From: Bacillota bacterium
GTDB taxonomy: Bacteria > Bacillota > Bacilli > Paenibacillales > NBRC-103111
Direction of reading: 5' to 3'
DNA length: 64,000 nt
Assembly (NCBI GenBank): GCA_023388055.1
Contig: JAEWGW010000011.1
Span: forward strand, 62,001-126,000
Positions within the stretch are counted from its first letter, which is position 1. Every line of letters begins with the position of its first letter. The position numbers and the translations under genes were made by a program. Shown one piece after another: positions 16,571 to 24,513 of this stretch. Under the pieces are notes generated by a model that did no database searches, was not told where the DNA came from, and worked only from the letters and a program-made list of their open reading frames with translations.

Positions 16571-16663
16571 TTAGTAGATGAACGGACGGGAAACGATGAC
16601 CAGAAGAATGAAGAGAACCAGGATAACACCTGTAGTTGTGAAGCCGCCGCCTACTGCGCTCAT
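16571..16663 (-). CDS. yjcZ: YjcZ-family small sporulation protein (30 aa)
   Basis: The reverse strand reads MSAVGGGFTTTGVILVLFIL followed by LVIVSRPFIY and stop: a 30-residue hydrophobic peptide with the Gly-rich head and single membrane helix of the YjcZ family, common in spore-forming Bacillales. AGGAGG lies 8 bases before the ATG at 16663. About 30 bp further upstream this strand reads GCATACGAA, close to the CATACAnT -10 of the mother-cell sporulation factor sigma-E; no convincing -35 was found, so sporulation control is inferred mainly from the family. Confidence 0.85.
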   Translation of the reverse strand: MSAVGGGFTTTGVILVLFILLVIVSRPFIY

Positions 16664-16888
16664 GATGATTCCTCCTAGGGTTAATGTACCGACTGTTTTG
16701 GTTCGTATGCGATCAATGCGCGGTCTTGGCAGGAATCGTATCTCTTCTTCCCTGATGTCTGTCGGTCTACTGTATCATATGCGCAGGGAACTCCGCCGTC
16801 GTAGACGTTTGCCCGGGTGAATAGAAATTGGGCAGTGTAGGCATTCTTTAATGGAGGAATACCGATAACGAGCTGGAGGCGATGCTCC

Positions 16889-17977
16889 ATGGCAGAAGTG
16901 GTGCTCAGACCGGATCTGAAAACGGCGGGCGGAGAAGTCAGCGATATTGTAGTGAACGGCCGTTTTGCCGGGACCCTTATGCTGGTCTACCGGGAGGGGG
17001 ACAGGCTTTCCGGCGCCGTACAGCTGGAGACAGACAATCTGGACGGAAGGGAAGCCGAGCAGGTCAACCGGTTTGTGGACCGCCATATCCGGGACTTGGC
17101 CGACGCTTTGGATATTGAGGATTTTGAAGCTGTCGTTACGATGGGCAGCTACGATCACATTCTGTCCGGAGATACCTGGCAGAGGGAAACAGAGGAGCCT
17201 GTTCGTCTGTATGAGGATGAGCCTGAAGTGATTTGGGTATCTGATGACGAGGACGGTTTGGGCGATTGGGATATCTATGAGCCGGAAACCTTCCGGATGG
17301 ATGATGCCGAATTGGGTTATGCCGATGAGGGCGACAATGAAGAGGCCCCCGTCTTCTACGAGCTTGTGCCCACCCATACTGCAGCAAGCCATTCGGAGTA
17401 CCATGTTTATGACGAGGGCCGGGAATGGGTGGCGGAGCTGATTATCCGTGAGACCGGAGGCGGGCTTGTAGCCGACGTGCATTGGATGTTCAATCCGGAA
17501 ACCGAGGAGATGGACACCTTGGCCGATTACATCGCCGATGAGCTGGAGGATAGGGTGCTGGATGGCTTCCGGCTGAACCACCGGTATGAAGGATCAATTC
17601 TGGAAACGGCGGATTACGCGCAGGAGGATTTGACGGATAGTACGGATTTCACCGGAAATGCCGCAGGCCTAGGAACCGATCAGAACTACCGGGTTACCCT
17701 CGCCCGGGACGATCAGGATATGCTGACATATGAAATTTACGAACGCTCCAGAGCCCATCCGATAGGCACCGCCACAGTGGACATCAGCCGCAAGCAGCTG
17801 TCCGGGTTTATTGATTTCCGGGATTCGTCCGTTCAATCCGGACAGAGGGAGCGGATTGCTGCCCTGATTATGCAGGAGCTGGATAAAGAGAAGAACTATA
17901 ACCGGATCAGCTTCACCATGCTGGCCCGGAATAAGCCGATTGATGAGGTTGTGTTCGAAAACGAGCCGTTTCATTAA
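16889..17977 (+). CDS. Acidic protein with three diverged repeats, unknown function
   Basis: A 362-residue very acidic cytosolic protein without signal peptide. Three similar modules of about 85-90 residues can be seen: about 18-90 (IVVNGRFAGTLMLVYREGDR to EAVVTMGSYD), about 165-240 (YHVYDEGREWVAELIIRETG to RLNHRYEG) and about 275-350 (YRVTLARDDQDMLTYEIYER to ISFTMLARN). Each has two beta-rich strands, a helix with an Asp/Glu-rich DxxADxLD or ALIMQELD core, and a closing strand. The first linker (100-160) is nearly all acidic. I do not recognise the family. Ribosome site GGAGG is at 16872-16876. A strong terminator follows. Confidence 0.8.
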   Translation: MAEVVLRPDLKTAGGEVSDIVVNGRFAGTLMLVYREGDRLSGAVQLETDNLDGREAEQVNRFVDRHIRDLADALDIEDFEAVVTMGSYDHILSGDTWQRETEEPVRLYEDEPEVIWVSDDEDGLGDWDIYEPETFRMDDAELGYADEGDNEEAPVFYELVPTHTAASHSEYHVYDEGREWVAELIIRETGGGLVADVHWMFNPETEEMDTLADYIADELEDRVLDGFRLNHRYEGSILETADYAQEDLTDSTDFTGNAAGLGTDQNYRVTLARDDQDMLTYEIYERSRAHPIGTATVDISRKQLSGFIDFRDSSVQSGQRERIAALIMQELDKEKNYNRISFTMLARNKPIDEVVFENEPFH

Positions 17978-18011
17978 AAGGATGGTGGTGTTGAGCCATC
18001 CATCCGTCCCC

Positions 18012-18059
18012 AAAAAAAAGCCGCGGACCCCTTCCGGTAGGAAGCGCCGCGGCTTTTTT
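18012..18059. terminator. Bidirectional terminator
   Basis: AAAAAAAGCCGCGG and CCGCGGCTTTTTT arms flank an internal TTCC/GGAA hairpin, between the convergent genes ending at 17977 and 18084. Confidence 0.88.
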
Positions 18060-18083
18060 GCATAATCGCATAGAGGAGATTGA

Positions 18084-18902
18084 TTAATTCAGCTTCAGAA
18101 TCTGGCCGGGCACGATATCATTGGAGGAGAGGCTGTTCCAGCCCTTAAGCATATCCACCGTCACAGTGAGCTTCTGGCTGATACTCCAGAGGGTGTCGCC
18201 GCTTTGAACGGTATAATGAGGCTTTTCCTTGGAGGCATCGCCCATAAGAAGGTCCGGGTCGGAAATGTACAGCTGATTCCCCGGTACCAGTGCATCATTT
18301 TTGACGGATTTCCAGTTCCATGTGCGCAGGCTATTCAGGGAAATGCCAGTTGTTTGGCTGATTTTCCACATGGTTTCGCCGCTTTGAACGGTGTAGGTCA
18401 TCGGAATGACTCTCTTCACAGCCATAAATCGATTTTGCCAATACGGTGTGGACAATGAGGTGATGGTCACACCTTTGCTGGCCGAAGCGTGCAGCATTTG
18501 GTTATTGCCAAGGTATATACCCACATGGCCGGCTCTGTCCGGATAGGTGGTATCCCGGAAGAACAGAAGATCTCCCGGCTGGGCTGTAGCCATGGTAACC
18601 GCAAAACCTTCCTTCATCTGGTCATTGGACGAACGCGGCAGATTGATGCCGTTTTCGATAAAGGCCCGGAAGGTAAAGGAGGAGCAATCAAAATTGTTGG
18701 TTTGGGATGGGTCTGCGCCATACAGATAAGGCGTTCCCAGGTACTTGCTGCCGGAAGCAATAATCTTATCGGCAACAGTGGTTTTGGCCGAAACGGCGGC
18801 AACGGAAGAGACGGATTCGGTAGCGGCAAAAGCATGGGCCGGAGCCAGGGCGCCGAAAAGAAGGACAACACCTAGGGCAGTCTGCTGAAGTCGTTTATTC
18901 AT
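18084..18902 (-). CDS. Secreted NlpC/P60 endopeptidase with two LysM domains
   Basis: A 272-residue cell-wall hydrolase. The start is the ATG at 18902 with GGGAGG nine bases upstream. Residues 1-27 are a Sec signal peptide ending PAHAFA. The NlpC/P60 domain (about 45-166) has catalytic C73 (FDCSSF), H126 (GHVGIYLG) and H138 (MLHASASKG). Two LysM repeats follow (TYTVQSGETMWKISQ, about 169; HYTVQSGDTLWSISQ, about 226), which bind peptidoglycan glycan chains. The catalytic-first, LysM-last order is the reverse of B. subtilis LytE/LytF. It probably cleaves D-gamma-Glu-mDAP stem-peptide bonds. Transcribed alone from the promoter at 18948-18976. Confidence 0.92.
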   Translation of the reverse strand: MNKRLQQTALGVVLLFGALAPAHAFAATESVSSVAAVSAKTTVADKIIASGSKYLGTPYLYGADPSQTNNFDCSSFTFRAFIENGINLPRSSNDQMKEGFAVTMATAQPGDLLFFRDTTYPDRAGHVGIYLGNNQMLHASASKGVTITSLSTPYWQNRFMAVKRVIPMTYTVQSGETMWKISQTTGISLNSLRTWNWKSVKNDALVPGNQLYISDPDLLMGDASKEKPHYTVQSGDTLWSISQKLTVTVDMLKGWNSLSSNDIVPGQILKLN

Positions 18903-18947
18903 GATCCGATTCCTCCCTTGTTGGATTGGCTTCTCGCCGGTAGACCC

Positions 18948-18976
18948 AGTATAAAGGGGGGAATGCCCAGGAACAA
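18948..18976 (-). promoter_or_regulatory. Sigma-A-like promoter for NlpC/P60 gene
   Basis: On the reverse strand TTGTTC (18976-18971) and TATACT (18953-18948) are 17 bp apart, 46 bp before the start codon. Confidence 0.5.
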
Positions 18977-19082
18977 CACATAAATGCTGGAAATCCTGAT
19001 GCCGCTGCCTGAATTTGGTTAAGGAAAATACCAAAGGGTAAAAACCCTTAAGCGCATCAAATGGCGGGTCGACACCGTCAAT

Positions 19083-20459
19083 TTAACGGGAACGGAGCCC
19101 CTTGGGATAATGGTTCTTGAGCTGGCCGGCAGCACATTTGGCCCAGCCCAAGGGATGCTTTTCCACACATACGGGTACCCAGCCGTCAGGCAAATCGACA
19201 GGCGCCGGGAGGACTTCGCCCCGGAGGTAAGCAGCCAGCTCAGGTGATTCAGCTGAAAAGCTGATTGTCTGCCGGAAATTGGCAGCCGGCATGGCCAGCG
19301 CCAGAGCGTGGGCGGGCTCCACCCGTTTTTTGCGGATGGACGCCAGATGCAAGCCGGGCCGCGGGGATTTAAGCCCTGTCAGCAAGGTGCTGCGGAAGCG
19401 CCCCTCCCGTCCGGAAGGGAGCCAATACAGCTGTTCCCCGAAGAGAAGGGGTTCTCCTGGCGGGAGCAGGTCCTTCGTGGTGAATACCGCTTCCGCAAAT
19501 TCCCGGAAAAGCTTCCACGCTTCTGACGTTTGAGCGGATGGGGCAGTTGGCTTGTCCTGCCGCCCAGCCTTTCCTGTTTTGCGGCTCTCCGGCTCTTCCG
19601 CCACTTCACCATTCATCCGGAGGACAGCGACAAAATGGCCCTCCCCTTTAACTTTGTGGGGCCAGAGCCGTTCGGTGCGGATGAGGGTGAGCTCCGGATA
19701 TTCCCGCAGGACAGCCTCAATCAGCTCCTCATTTTCCTTTTGGTTGAAGGTACAGGTGGAATAGGCGATGGTGCCGCCGTTTTTGAGCATGGCTATCGCA
19801 TGGCGGAAAATATCCAACTGCCGGGCAGCGCACATGTCCACATGGTCAGGCGACCATTCCTTTTGCGCCGTCGCATCCTTGCGGAACATCCCCTCTCCGG
19901 AGCAGGGGGCATCCAGCATAATCTTATCGAAGAAGCGGGGAAAACGCTCGGCCAGCCGGTCCGGCGGGGACTGGACCACCACCGTATTGGCGGCACCCAT
20001 CCGCTCGATATTCTCCGCGAGGATCAATGACCGGGCGGGATGGATTTCATTGGCCACCAGCAGGCCTTCGGGGCCGATTTTGGCAGCCAGCTGGGTGGAC
20101 TTGCCTCCCGGTGCGGCGGCCAGATCCAGGACTGTCTCCCCCGGCTGCGGAGCAAGCAGCTCCGCTGAGGACATGGCGCTGGGCTCCTGGAGATAATACA
20201 GGCCTGCGGCATGGAAGGGATGTTTGCCCGGGCGGGATTCCTCCCGATAATAAAAGCCGGTGGGACACCAGGGAACCGGCTCCAGGCCGAACATGGCGGC
20301 TAGCCGTTCCTGTATGAGGCTTCCGGGTGGAACCTTATAAGGCTGAACCCGCAGTCCATAGGTCCGCGGAGCGTCGTAGCTGGCCAGGAAGGGCTCCAGC
20401 TCCTCCCCCAGCTGGCTTGACATTTGTCGGAGAAAATCTTCAGGCAATGTTTGAGGCAT
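19083..20459 (-). CDS. RsmF-like rRNA m5C methyltransferase (RsmB/NOP family), copy 2
   Basis: A 458-residue paralogue of the gene at 13290. The start is the ATG at 20459 with AAGGAG 12 bases upstream; the frame is open further but the extension is not protein-like. It keeps VLDLAAAPGGKSTQLAAK, IMLDAPCSGEGMFRKDA and IAYSTCTFNQKENE, so both cysteines are present. It has the same PUA-like C-terminus (HPLGWAKCAAGQLKNHYPKG). Compared with copy 1, the SAM loop has Ala for Cys (LDLAAAPGG versus LDLCAAPGG). The two copies probably methylate different rRNA positions or are partly redundant. Confidence 0.9.
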   Translation of the reverse strand: MPQTLPEDFLRQMSSQLGEELEPFLASYDAPRTYGLRVQPYKVPPGSLIQERLAAMFGLEPVPWCPTGFYYREESRPGKHPFHAAGLYYLQEPSAMSSAELLAPQPGETVLDLAAAPGGKSTQLAAKIGPEGLLVANEIHPARSLILAENIERMGAANTVVVQSPPDRLAERFPRFFDKIMLDAPCSGEGMFRKDATAQKEWSPDHVDMCAARQLDIFRHAIAMLKNGGTIAYSTCTFNQKENEELIEAVLREYPELTLIRTERLWPHKVKGEGHFVAVLRMNGEVAEEPESRKTGKAGRQDKPTAPSAQTSEAWKLFREFAEAVFTTKDLLPPGEPLLFGEQLYWLPSGREGRFRSTLLTGLKSPRPGLHLASIRKKRVEPAHALALAMPAANFRQTISFSAESPELAAYLRGEVLPAPVDLPDGWVPVCVEKHPLGWAKCAAGQLKNHYPKGLRSR

Positions 20460-20648
20460 AATGGTTGTGTGGCTCCTTGCGTTGCAGTATCGTATACTCA
20501 TACTAATACAAAAAGGGTCAATTTCCAAAGCGGCAGGACAAAATTCTTCCCGGAAACCTTTCAAGCCCAACGCGCGTATACTACATGTAGCGACAAAATA
20601 ACCTTCGGGCTTGCGTTCCTGCAGTCCGGCGCTGAGGAGGGAAACCCC

Positions 20649-21134
20649 GTGAACAAAACAAGCCGAAGAATCAGGCTGGGAGCTGCGGCAGTGGTGACAG
20701 CAGCGTGTTTGGCGTTGTTGTGGGGGGCCCAGCCGCAGTCTGCACACGCGGGTTGGGTGGACCGGGTCCGCGATGTGTTCCAGGTGCCCGGCGAAGTGGA
20801 CAAGCTGAAGGAGCAATATAATGAAATGAAGTCCGGCTACGATGCCACGGTGGAGCAGCTGGAGGAGACCCGGCGCCGGGCGGAGGAAGCCCAGAAGCTC
20901 ACGGAGGAGTACCGCAAAACCCAGGAGCAGCTCGTGAACGATAACGCGGCGCTTGCGGAGCAAAACCGACAGCTTGCAGCCACTCTGGAGGAGCTGAAGG
21001 ATTCCGAGGAGGCCCGCGCCCGGTCGGCAGCCCGAGTGAAACGTTTGATTTGGACGGCGGTTTTGCTGGTTGGCGGGTATTTCGGAATCAGCCGGGTGGC
21101 CAGGTATGTAATGCGTGCCCGGGTGAGACGATAA
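20649..21134 (+). CDS. Coiled-coil membrane protein with signal sequence, unknown
   Basis: A 161-residue protein starting at a GTG at 20649 behind GAGGAGGG; the frame is open upstream only as a shadow of the opposite gene. Residues 1-34 form a signal peptide (basic head, AAAVVTAACLALLWG core, SAHA-GW cleavage-like end). Residues about 45-130 are a charged heptad-rich coiled coil, and about 133-155 a second hydrophobic segment (LIWTAVLLVGGYFGISRVA) with a basic tail. This gives an extracytoplasmic coiled coil tethered at its C-terminus. I do not recognise a family. Confidence 0.75.
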   Translation: MNKTSRRIRLGAAAVVTAACLALLWGAQPQSAHAGWVDRVRDVFQVPGEVDKLKEQYNEMKSGYDATVEQLEETRRRAEEAQKLTEEYRKTQEQLVNDNAALAEQNRQLAATLEELKDSEEARARSAARVKRLIWTAVLLVGGYFGISRVARYVMRARVRR

Positions 21135-21186
21135 TGGCGCAGACAGACCCTAGAGCGTAACATAGACTACAGACGGAGGTGGCCTT

Positions 21187-21891
21187 GTGAATATCGGGCC
21201 TCAACATCCGGGAGATGCGGAAAACGGCCGGGTTGAGCGATTCCTTCTGGAAGCCGGCGAGCAGGTCTCCTTGTTATATCCCGGCCAGATTATCGCGTAT
21301 AGGGGGGCGCCTCAGGGAAGATCCGACCGTTTTATGACCCTGAAGGGGATGTACCGCAAACGGAAGCTGCTTCAGGCGGACTTGACTGGCCCCTGCGAAT
21401 TCCTGACGGCGCTTCCCCACGGCTTTTATCTGAAAACCCTGCCGATTGAAGGCAATAGCGACTTGCTGTTCGAATTCCGCAACCTGTTTTTTTATACCCC
21501 CGGCATACATATGGAGCATAAGCTTCTGCAGTTGAAAAAAATGCTGGTCACCCGGGACTGGATGAAAATGAAGCTGTCCGGGGAGGGGCAGGTGGGCCTT
21601 CTCACCTATGGTCCCCTGTATGAAATCGAGCTGGATGAGCGGGAGCCGTTGTTTGTGGATGCACGCTGCGTGGTCGCCATGCCGGAGAACGCCAGTCTGA
21701 AGCTGTGCGTATATGGCAATCATCTGGCCAGCCAGCATATGAATTATCATTGGAGCATGACCGGACGCGGAGTAGCCTTGGTGCAGGGCAGTCTGGCGGG
21801 GCCGGAGCTGGAGAAGGAGCACCGCCAGGAAGGGTTAATCAAGCGGGTGCTCCGGGAGGTCATCCCCTTCGGCGGGGTATTCATTAAATAA
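21187..21891 (+). CDS. AIM24-family protein (DUF124)
   Basis: A 234-residue beta-rich cytosolic protein. LLYPGQIIAYRG, GFYLKTLPIEG, LSGEGQVGLLTYG and ENASLKLCVYGNHLASQ follow the AIM24/TerB-like double beta-sandwich pattern seen in the family. Function in bacteria is unknown; mitochondrial Aim24 affects inner-membrane organisation. It starts at GTG 21187 behind GGAGGTGG, 52 bp after the coiled-coil membrane gene and co-oriented with it, so they may share a transcript. Confidence 0.75.
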   Translation: MNIGPQHPGDAENGRVERFLLEAGEQVSLLYPGQIIAYRGAPQGRSDRFMTLKGMYRKRKLLQADLTGPCEFLTALPHGFYLKTLPIEGNSDLLFEFRNLFFYTPGIHMEHKLLQLKKMLVTRDWMKMKLSGEGQVGLLTYGPLYEIELDEREPLFVDARCVVAMPENASLKLCVYGNHLASQHMNYHWSMTGRGVALVQGSLAGPELEKEHRQEGLIKRVLREVIPFGGVFIK

Positions 21892-21948
21892 GACATTGTG
21901 GCGTAAGAAAGTAACGGTCACCTATCAAAAAGGAGGCGCAGAGCAGAG

Positions 21949-22968
21949 ATGGCGGAAACAGCTGAGCATGCAGCGTATCATACACCGGTTTCGGTGTTGG
22001 ATTTGGCTCCTGTACTAAAGGGCGGCAGTGTGGCGGAAACCTTGCATAACAGCCTGGACTTGGCGAGACATGCCGAGGCTTGGGGATATAAGCGCTATTG
22101 GCTGGCGGAGCACCACAATATGGCGGGTGTGGCCAGCTCAGCTACCTCGTTGGTCATCGGTTATATTGCCGCGGGGACTTCAAGTATCCGGGTGGGCTCC
22201 GGCGGTATTATGCTGCCCAATCATGCGCCTCTGCTGATCGCCGAGCAGTTCGGCACCCTGGAGTCTCTGTACCCGGGGCGTATTGATCTGGGGTTAGGCC
22301 GTGCGCCGGGCAGCGACCAGTCGGCCTCCCGTGCCATCCGGCGGGGACTGGCTGCGTCGGGCCAGGATTTCCCGGTTCTGCTGGAGGAGCTGCGCTCCTA
22401 CTTCGAAGGCACCAGCGTCGGGGTGCAGGCCGTGCCCGGGAAGGGCCTGCAGGTGCCCATCTGGCTGTTGGGCTCCAGTGGGTTCAGCGCCGAGTTGGCG
22501 GGGCGTTTGGGTCTGCCCTTTGCTTTTGCCAGCCATTTTGCCCCGGATTATCTCCTGCCTGCGCTGGATTTATACCGGATGACCTTCACCCCGTCAGCGG
22601 TGCTGGATAAGCCCCATGTGATGGTTGCCATCAATGTCTTCGCTGCGGAAACGGATGAGGAGGCTGACATTCTGTCCACCTCCCAGCAGATCCAGTTCCT
22701 GCGGTTAATTCGCGGCGGGGGCGGACCGCTGGAGCCTCCGGTGGCTTCCATGGATGAGCTGTGGCCGGGGGAGAGGGAGCGTGCCGTGGTGGAAAGCCAG
22801 CAGCGGTATTCCATTATCGGCAGCAAGGAAACCGTCCGCAGCCGGCTGCGGTACATCAAGGAGCTCACCGGCGCGGATGAATGGATTGCCTCCGGTCAAA
22901 TCTATGACCACCAGGCCCGGCTGCACTCCTACGAACTGTTGTCCCAGGTGGTGCAGGAGGGATATTGA
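21949..22968 (+). CDS. Luciferase-like (LLM class) flavin-dependent monooxygenase
   Basis: A 339-residue TIM-barrel oxidoreductase that uses reduced FMN and O2. The N-terminus VSVLDLAPVLKGGSVAETLHN, the RYWLAEHHNMAGVASSATS segment and VGSGGIMLPNHAPLLIAEQFGTLESLYPGRIDLGLGRAPG are typical of the MsnO8/YhbW group-1 subfamily. Its natural substrate is not known. The ATG at 21949 follows AAAGGAGGCG. It is followed by a degenerate tandem-repeat region rather than a clear terminator. Confidence 0.9.
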   Translation: MAETAEHAAYHTPVSVLDLAPVLKGGSVAETLHNSLDLARHAEAWGYKRYWLAEHHNMAGVASSATSLVIGYIAAGTSSIRVGSGGIMLPNHAPLLIAEQFGTLESLYPGRIDLGLGRAPGSDQSASRAIRRGLAASGQDFPVLLEELRSYFEGTSVGVQAVPGKGLQVPIWLLGSSGFSAELAGRLGLPFAFASHFAPDYLLPALDLYRMTFTPSAVLDKPHVMVAINVFAAETDEEADILSTSQQIQFLRLIRGGGGPLEPPVASMDELWPGERERAVVESQQRYSIIGSKETVRSRLRYIKELTGADEWIASGQIYDHQARLHSYELLSQVVQEGY

Positions 22969-22984
22969 CGGGGAGGGGAACGCG

Positions 22985-23200
22985 GGGCAAATTCCGAACC
23001 CGGAACCTCCGGAAGCTTCGGAATTCGGAAGCCCGGAATTCGGAACCCCGGAGGCCCGGGACCACCGGAAGCTTCGGGACCCCCGGAACCCTCGGACCCC
23101 CGGAAGCCCAGGAACCTTCGGGACCCCGGAACCTCCGGAACCCCTGGAACCCCCAGAAGCATGGAACCTCCGAAGCCCTGGAAATCTGGTTACCTCCGGC
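22985..23200. repeat. Degenerate CCGGAACCY tandem repeat
   Basis: About 215 bp made of imperfect 9-12-base units such as CCGGAACCTCCGG, CGGAAGCC and CGGAATTCGGAA. A frame through it would give a Pro/Glu/Gly-rich peptide, but there is no ribosome site of its own. I read it as non-coding low-complexity sequence after the monooxygenase gene. Confidence 0.7.
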
Positions 23201-23230
23201 AACCAGCCTCCCAGAGCTTAGCCCAGCTAA

Positions 23231-23415
23231 CTAACGGACTCCAGCGACGTTATTTCGGCCAAATGCTGCCTTTTTGAAAACTAACGGACACCAAAGCCGT
23301 TATTACCGCCAAACGGGGGCATCTCCCGGACTTTTGGGCATAATAGCGGCTCTCGTGTCCGTTAGAAATTTCAAAACAGGCTTTTCAGCGAAATAACGGC
23401 TCTCCAGTCCGTTAG
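23231..23415. repeat. 50-bp-phased inverted repeat array (locus c)
   Basis: Direct units CTAACGGAC...CGTTATT start at 23231 and 23281. Inverted units AATA(G/A)CGGCTCTC...GTCCGTTAG occupy 23342-23365 and 23392-23415. Each step is exactly 50 bp, and unit 2 pairs with inverted unit 1 as an inner hairpin. This is the cleanest example of the family. Confidence 0.88.
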
Positions 23416-23730
23416 GTGAGCAATTGAGGGGATAAAGCTGATTAGTTGAGAGAAATGATGATGCGAATGGGCCCGGAAGGTTCGATGAACGATGAGATGA
23501 ATGGTGCGAATGGGCCTAGCTGACCCGACTGTGCTGGTGAATGGTGTGAATGAGTTCAAATGAGCCGATTGGTGGATAAGAGCTAAATAACAAGGAAATT
23601 GTGCCCAATATGCCAAAGCCAATGTGCCAAAGCCAAAGTGCTAAATGAACGGACTACATGTCTCAACCAATTCCAGCGGCTGCTGTTCCGTTATCACGGA
23701 GCGTAAAGCCGCTTTTTGTTATGCACTCGA
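23416..23730. other. Non-coding stretch with weak repeats
   Basis: No plausible gene is seen. It holds loosely repeated words (AATGGTGYGAATG at two or three sites; AATGTGCCAAAGCC variants) and one half-unit resembling the phased repeats (GTTCCGTTATCACGGA near 23690). Confidence 0.5.
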
Positions 23731-23759
23731 TTGACAACGGGTCAAACAAATATTATGAT
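23731..23759 (+). promoter_or_regulatory. Sigma-A promoter with embedded inverted repeats
   Basis: TTGACA (23731-23736) and TATGAT (23754-23759) are 17 bp apart. The -35 is part of TTGAC-aacgg-GTCAA, and GTCAAA upstream mirrors ATTTGAC downstream at about 23770-23776, so an operator for the adjacent HTH protein is plausible. Confidence 0.68.
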
Positions 23760-23810
23760 ACGAGTGAAAATATTTGACCGTCTCTGACTGGACGGCGGAA
23801 GGAGGCACCT

Positions 23811-24449
23811 ATGAAGCTGGCCCCCGTGTTTATTATCGAGGAGTATGAGCAGCTGAAGGCGGTAAGCGATCCGTTCCGTACCACCATATTGGGCCACCTC
23901 ATCGAGATGCCGTATACCGGGCAGCAGTTGGCCCAGCTTCTTGCGCTTCCGCGGTCCAAGATCCATTACCATCTGGCGGAGCTGGAGAAGAACGGCTTTA
24001 TCCGCGTGGTCAAAACCGAAGTGAAAAACGGCATCATCCAGAAGTTCTACCGGGCGGTAGCCTGGAGCTTCGTGCCGGGGGAGCGGCTGTTGCCCCACCG
24101 GACCGAGGTGGAGAATTACTTCCGGGAGTTCACACTGAACACCGTAAGCCGTGCCAGACTGCGGACGCTGACGGCACCGGAGGAGGCCTTCCAGGTGCAA
24201 AGCGCCAACAAAGACGCCTGGCCGCGCATCGCCATGCAGATGGAGGTGCATCTTAAACCGGAGAAGTTTGCCGGGTGGCTGGCCCGATACCGGGCCATGC
24301 TTCAAGAGCTGGATGACATGAACGATCCCGGCAGCGAGGAAAGCAGATTGTTTTATCTGGCTTCCGTGGGCTTTCAGGCGGAGGGGCCGCTGTTTGCGGA
24401 TGGGGATGAGTATGAGGATGAAGATGAAGTAGAGGAATTGAAAGAGTAA
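23811..24449 (+). CDS. ArsR-like winged-helix transcriptional regulator
   Basis: A 212-residue DNA-binding protein. Residues about 15-80 form an ArsR/HTH_20-type winged helix (VSDPFRTTILGHLIEMPYTGQQLAQLLALPRSKIHYHLAELEKNGFI with the recognition helix around SKIHYHL). The remainder is an effector or dimerisation region with a very acidic C-terminal tail. No clustered cysteines suggest metal sensing. The ATG at 23811 follows GGAAGGAGG. The promoter's inverted repeats suggest self-control (inference). It lies 64 bp before the aminopeptidase gene. Confidence 0.85.
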   Translation: MKLAPVFIIEEYEQLKAVSDPFRTTILGHLIEMPYTGQQLAQLLALPRSKIHYHLAELEKNGFIRVVKTEVKNGIIQKFYRAVAWSFVPGERLLPHRTEVENYFREFTLNTVSRARLRTLTAPEEAFQVQSANKDAWPRIAMQMEVHLKPEKFAGWLARYRAMLQELDDMNDPGSEESRLFYLASVGFQAEGPLFADGDEYEDEDEVEELKE

Positions 24450-24513
24450 AGCCCACAATGATGCTGGCAATGTTATAACCCATAAACCAATTATCCAAAG
24501 GATGGTGCAACCC

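Noticed and set aside
22754..23221. Pro/Glu-rich protein encoded across the monooxygenase end and the CCGGAACC tract
   Set aside because: No ribosome site, it overlaps a solid gene in another frame, and its composition only reflects the repeat.
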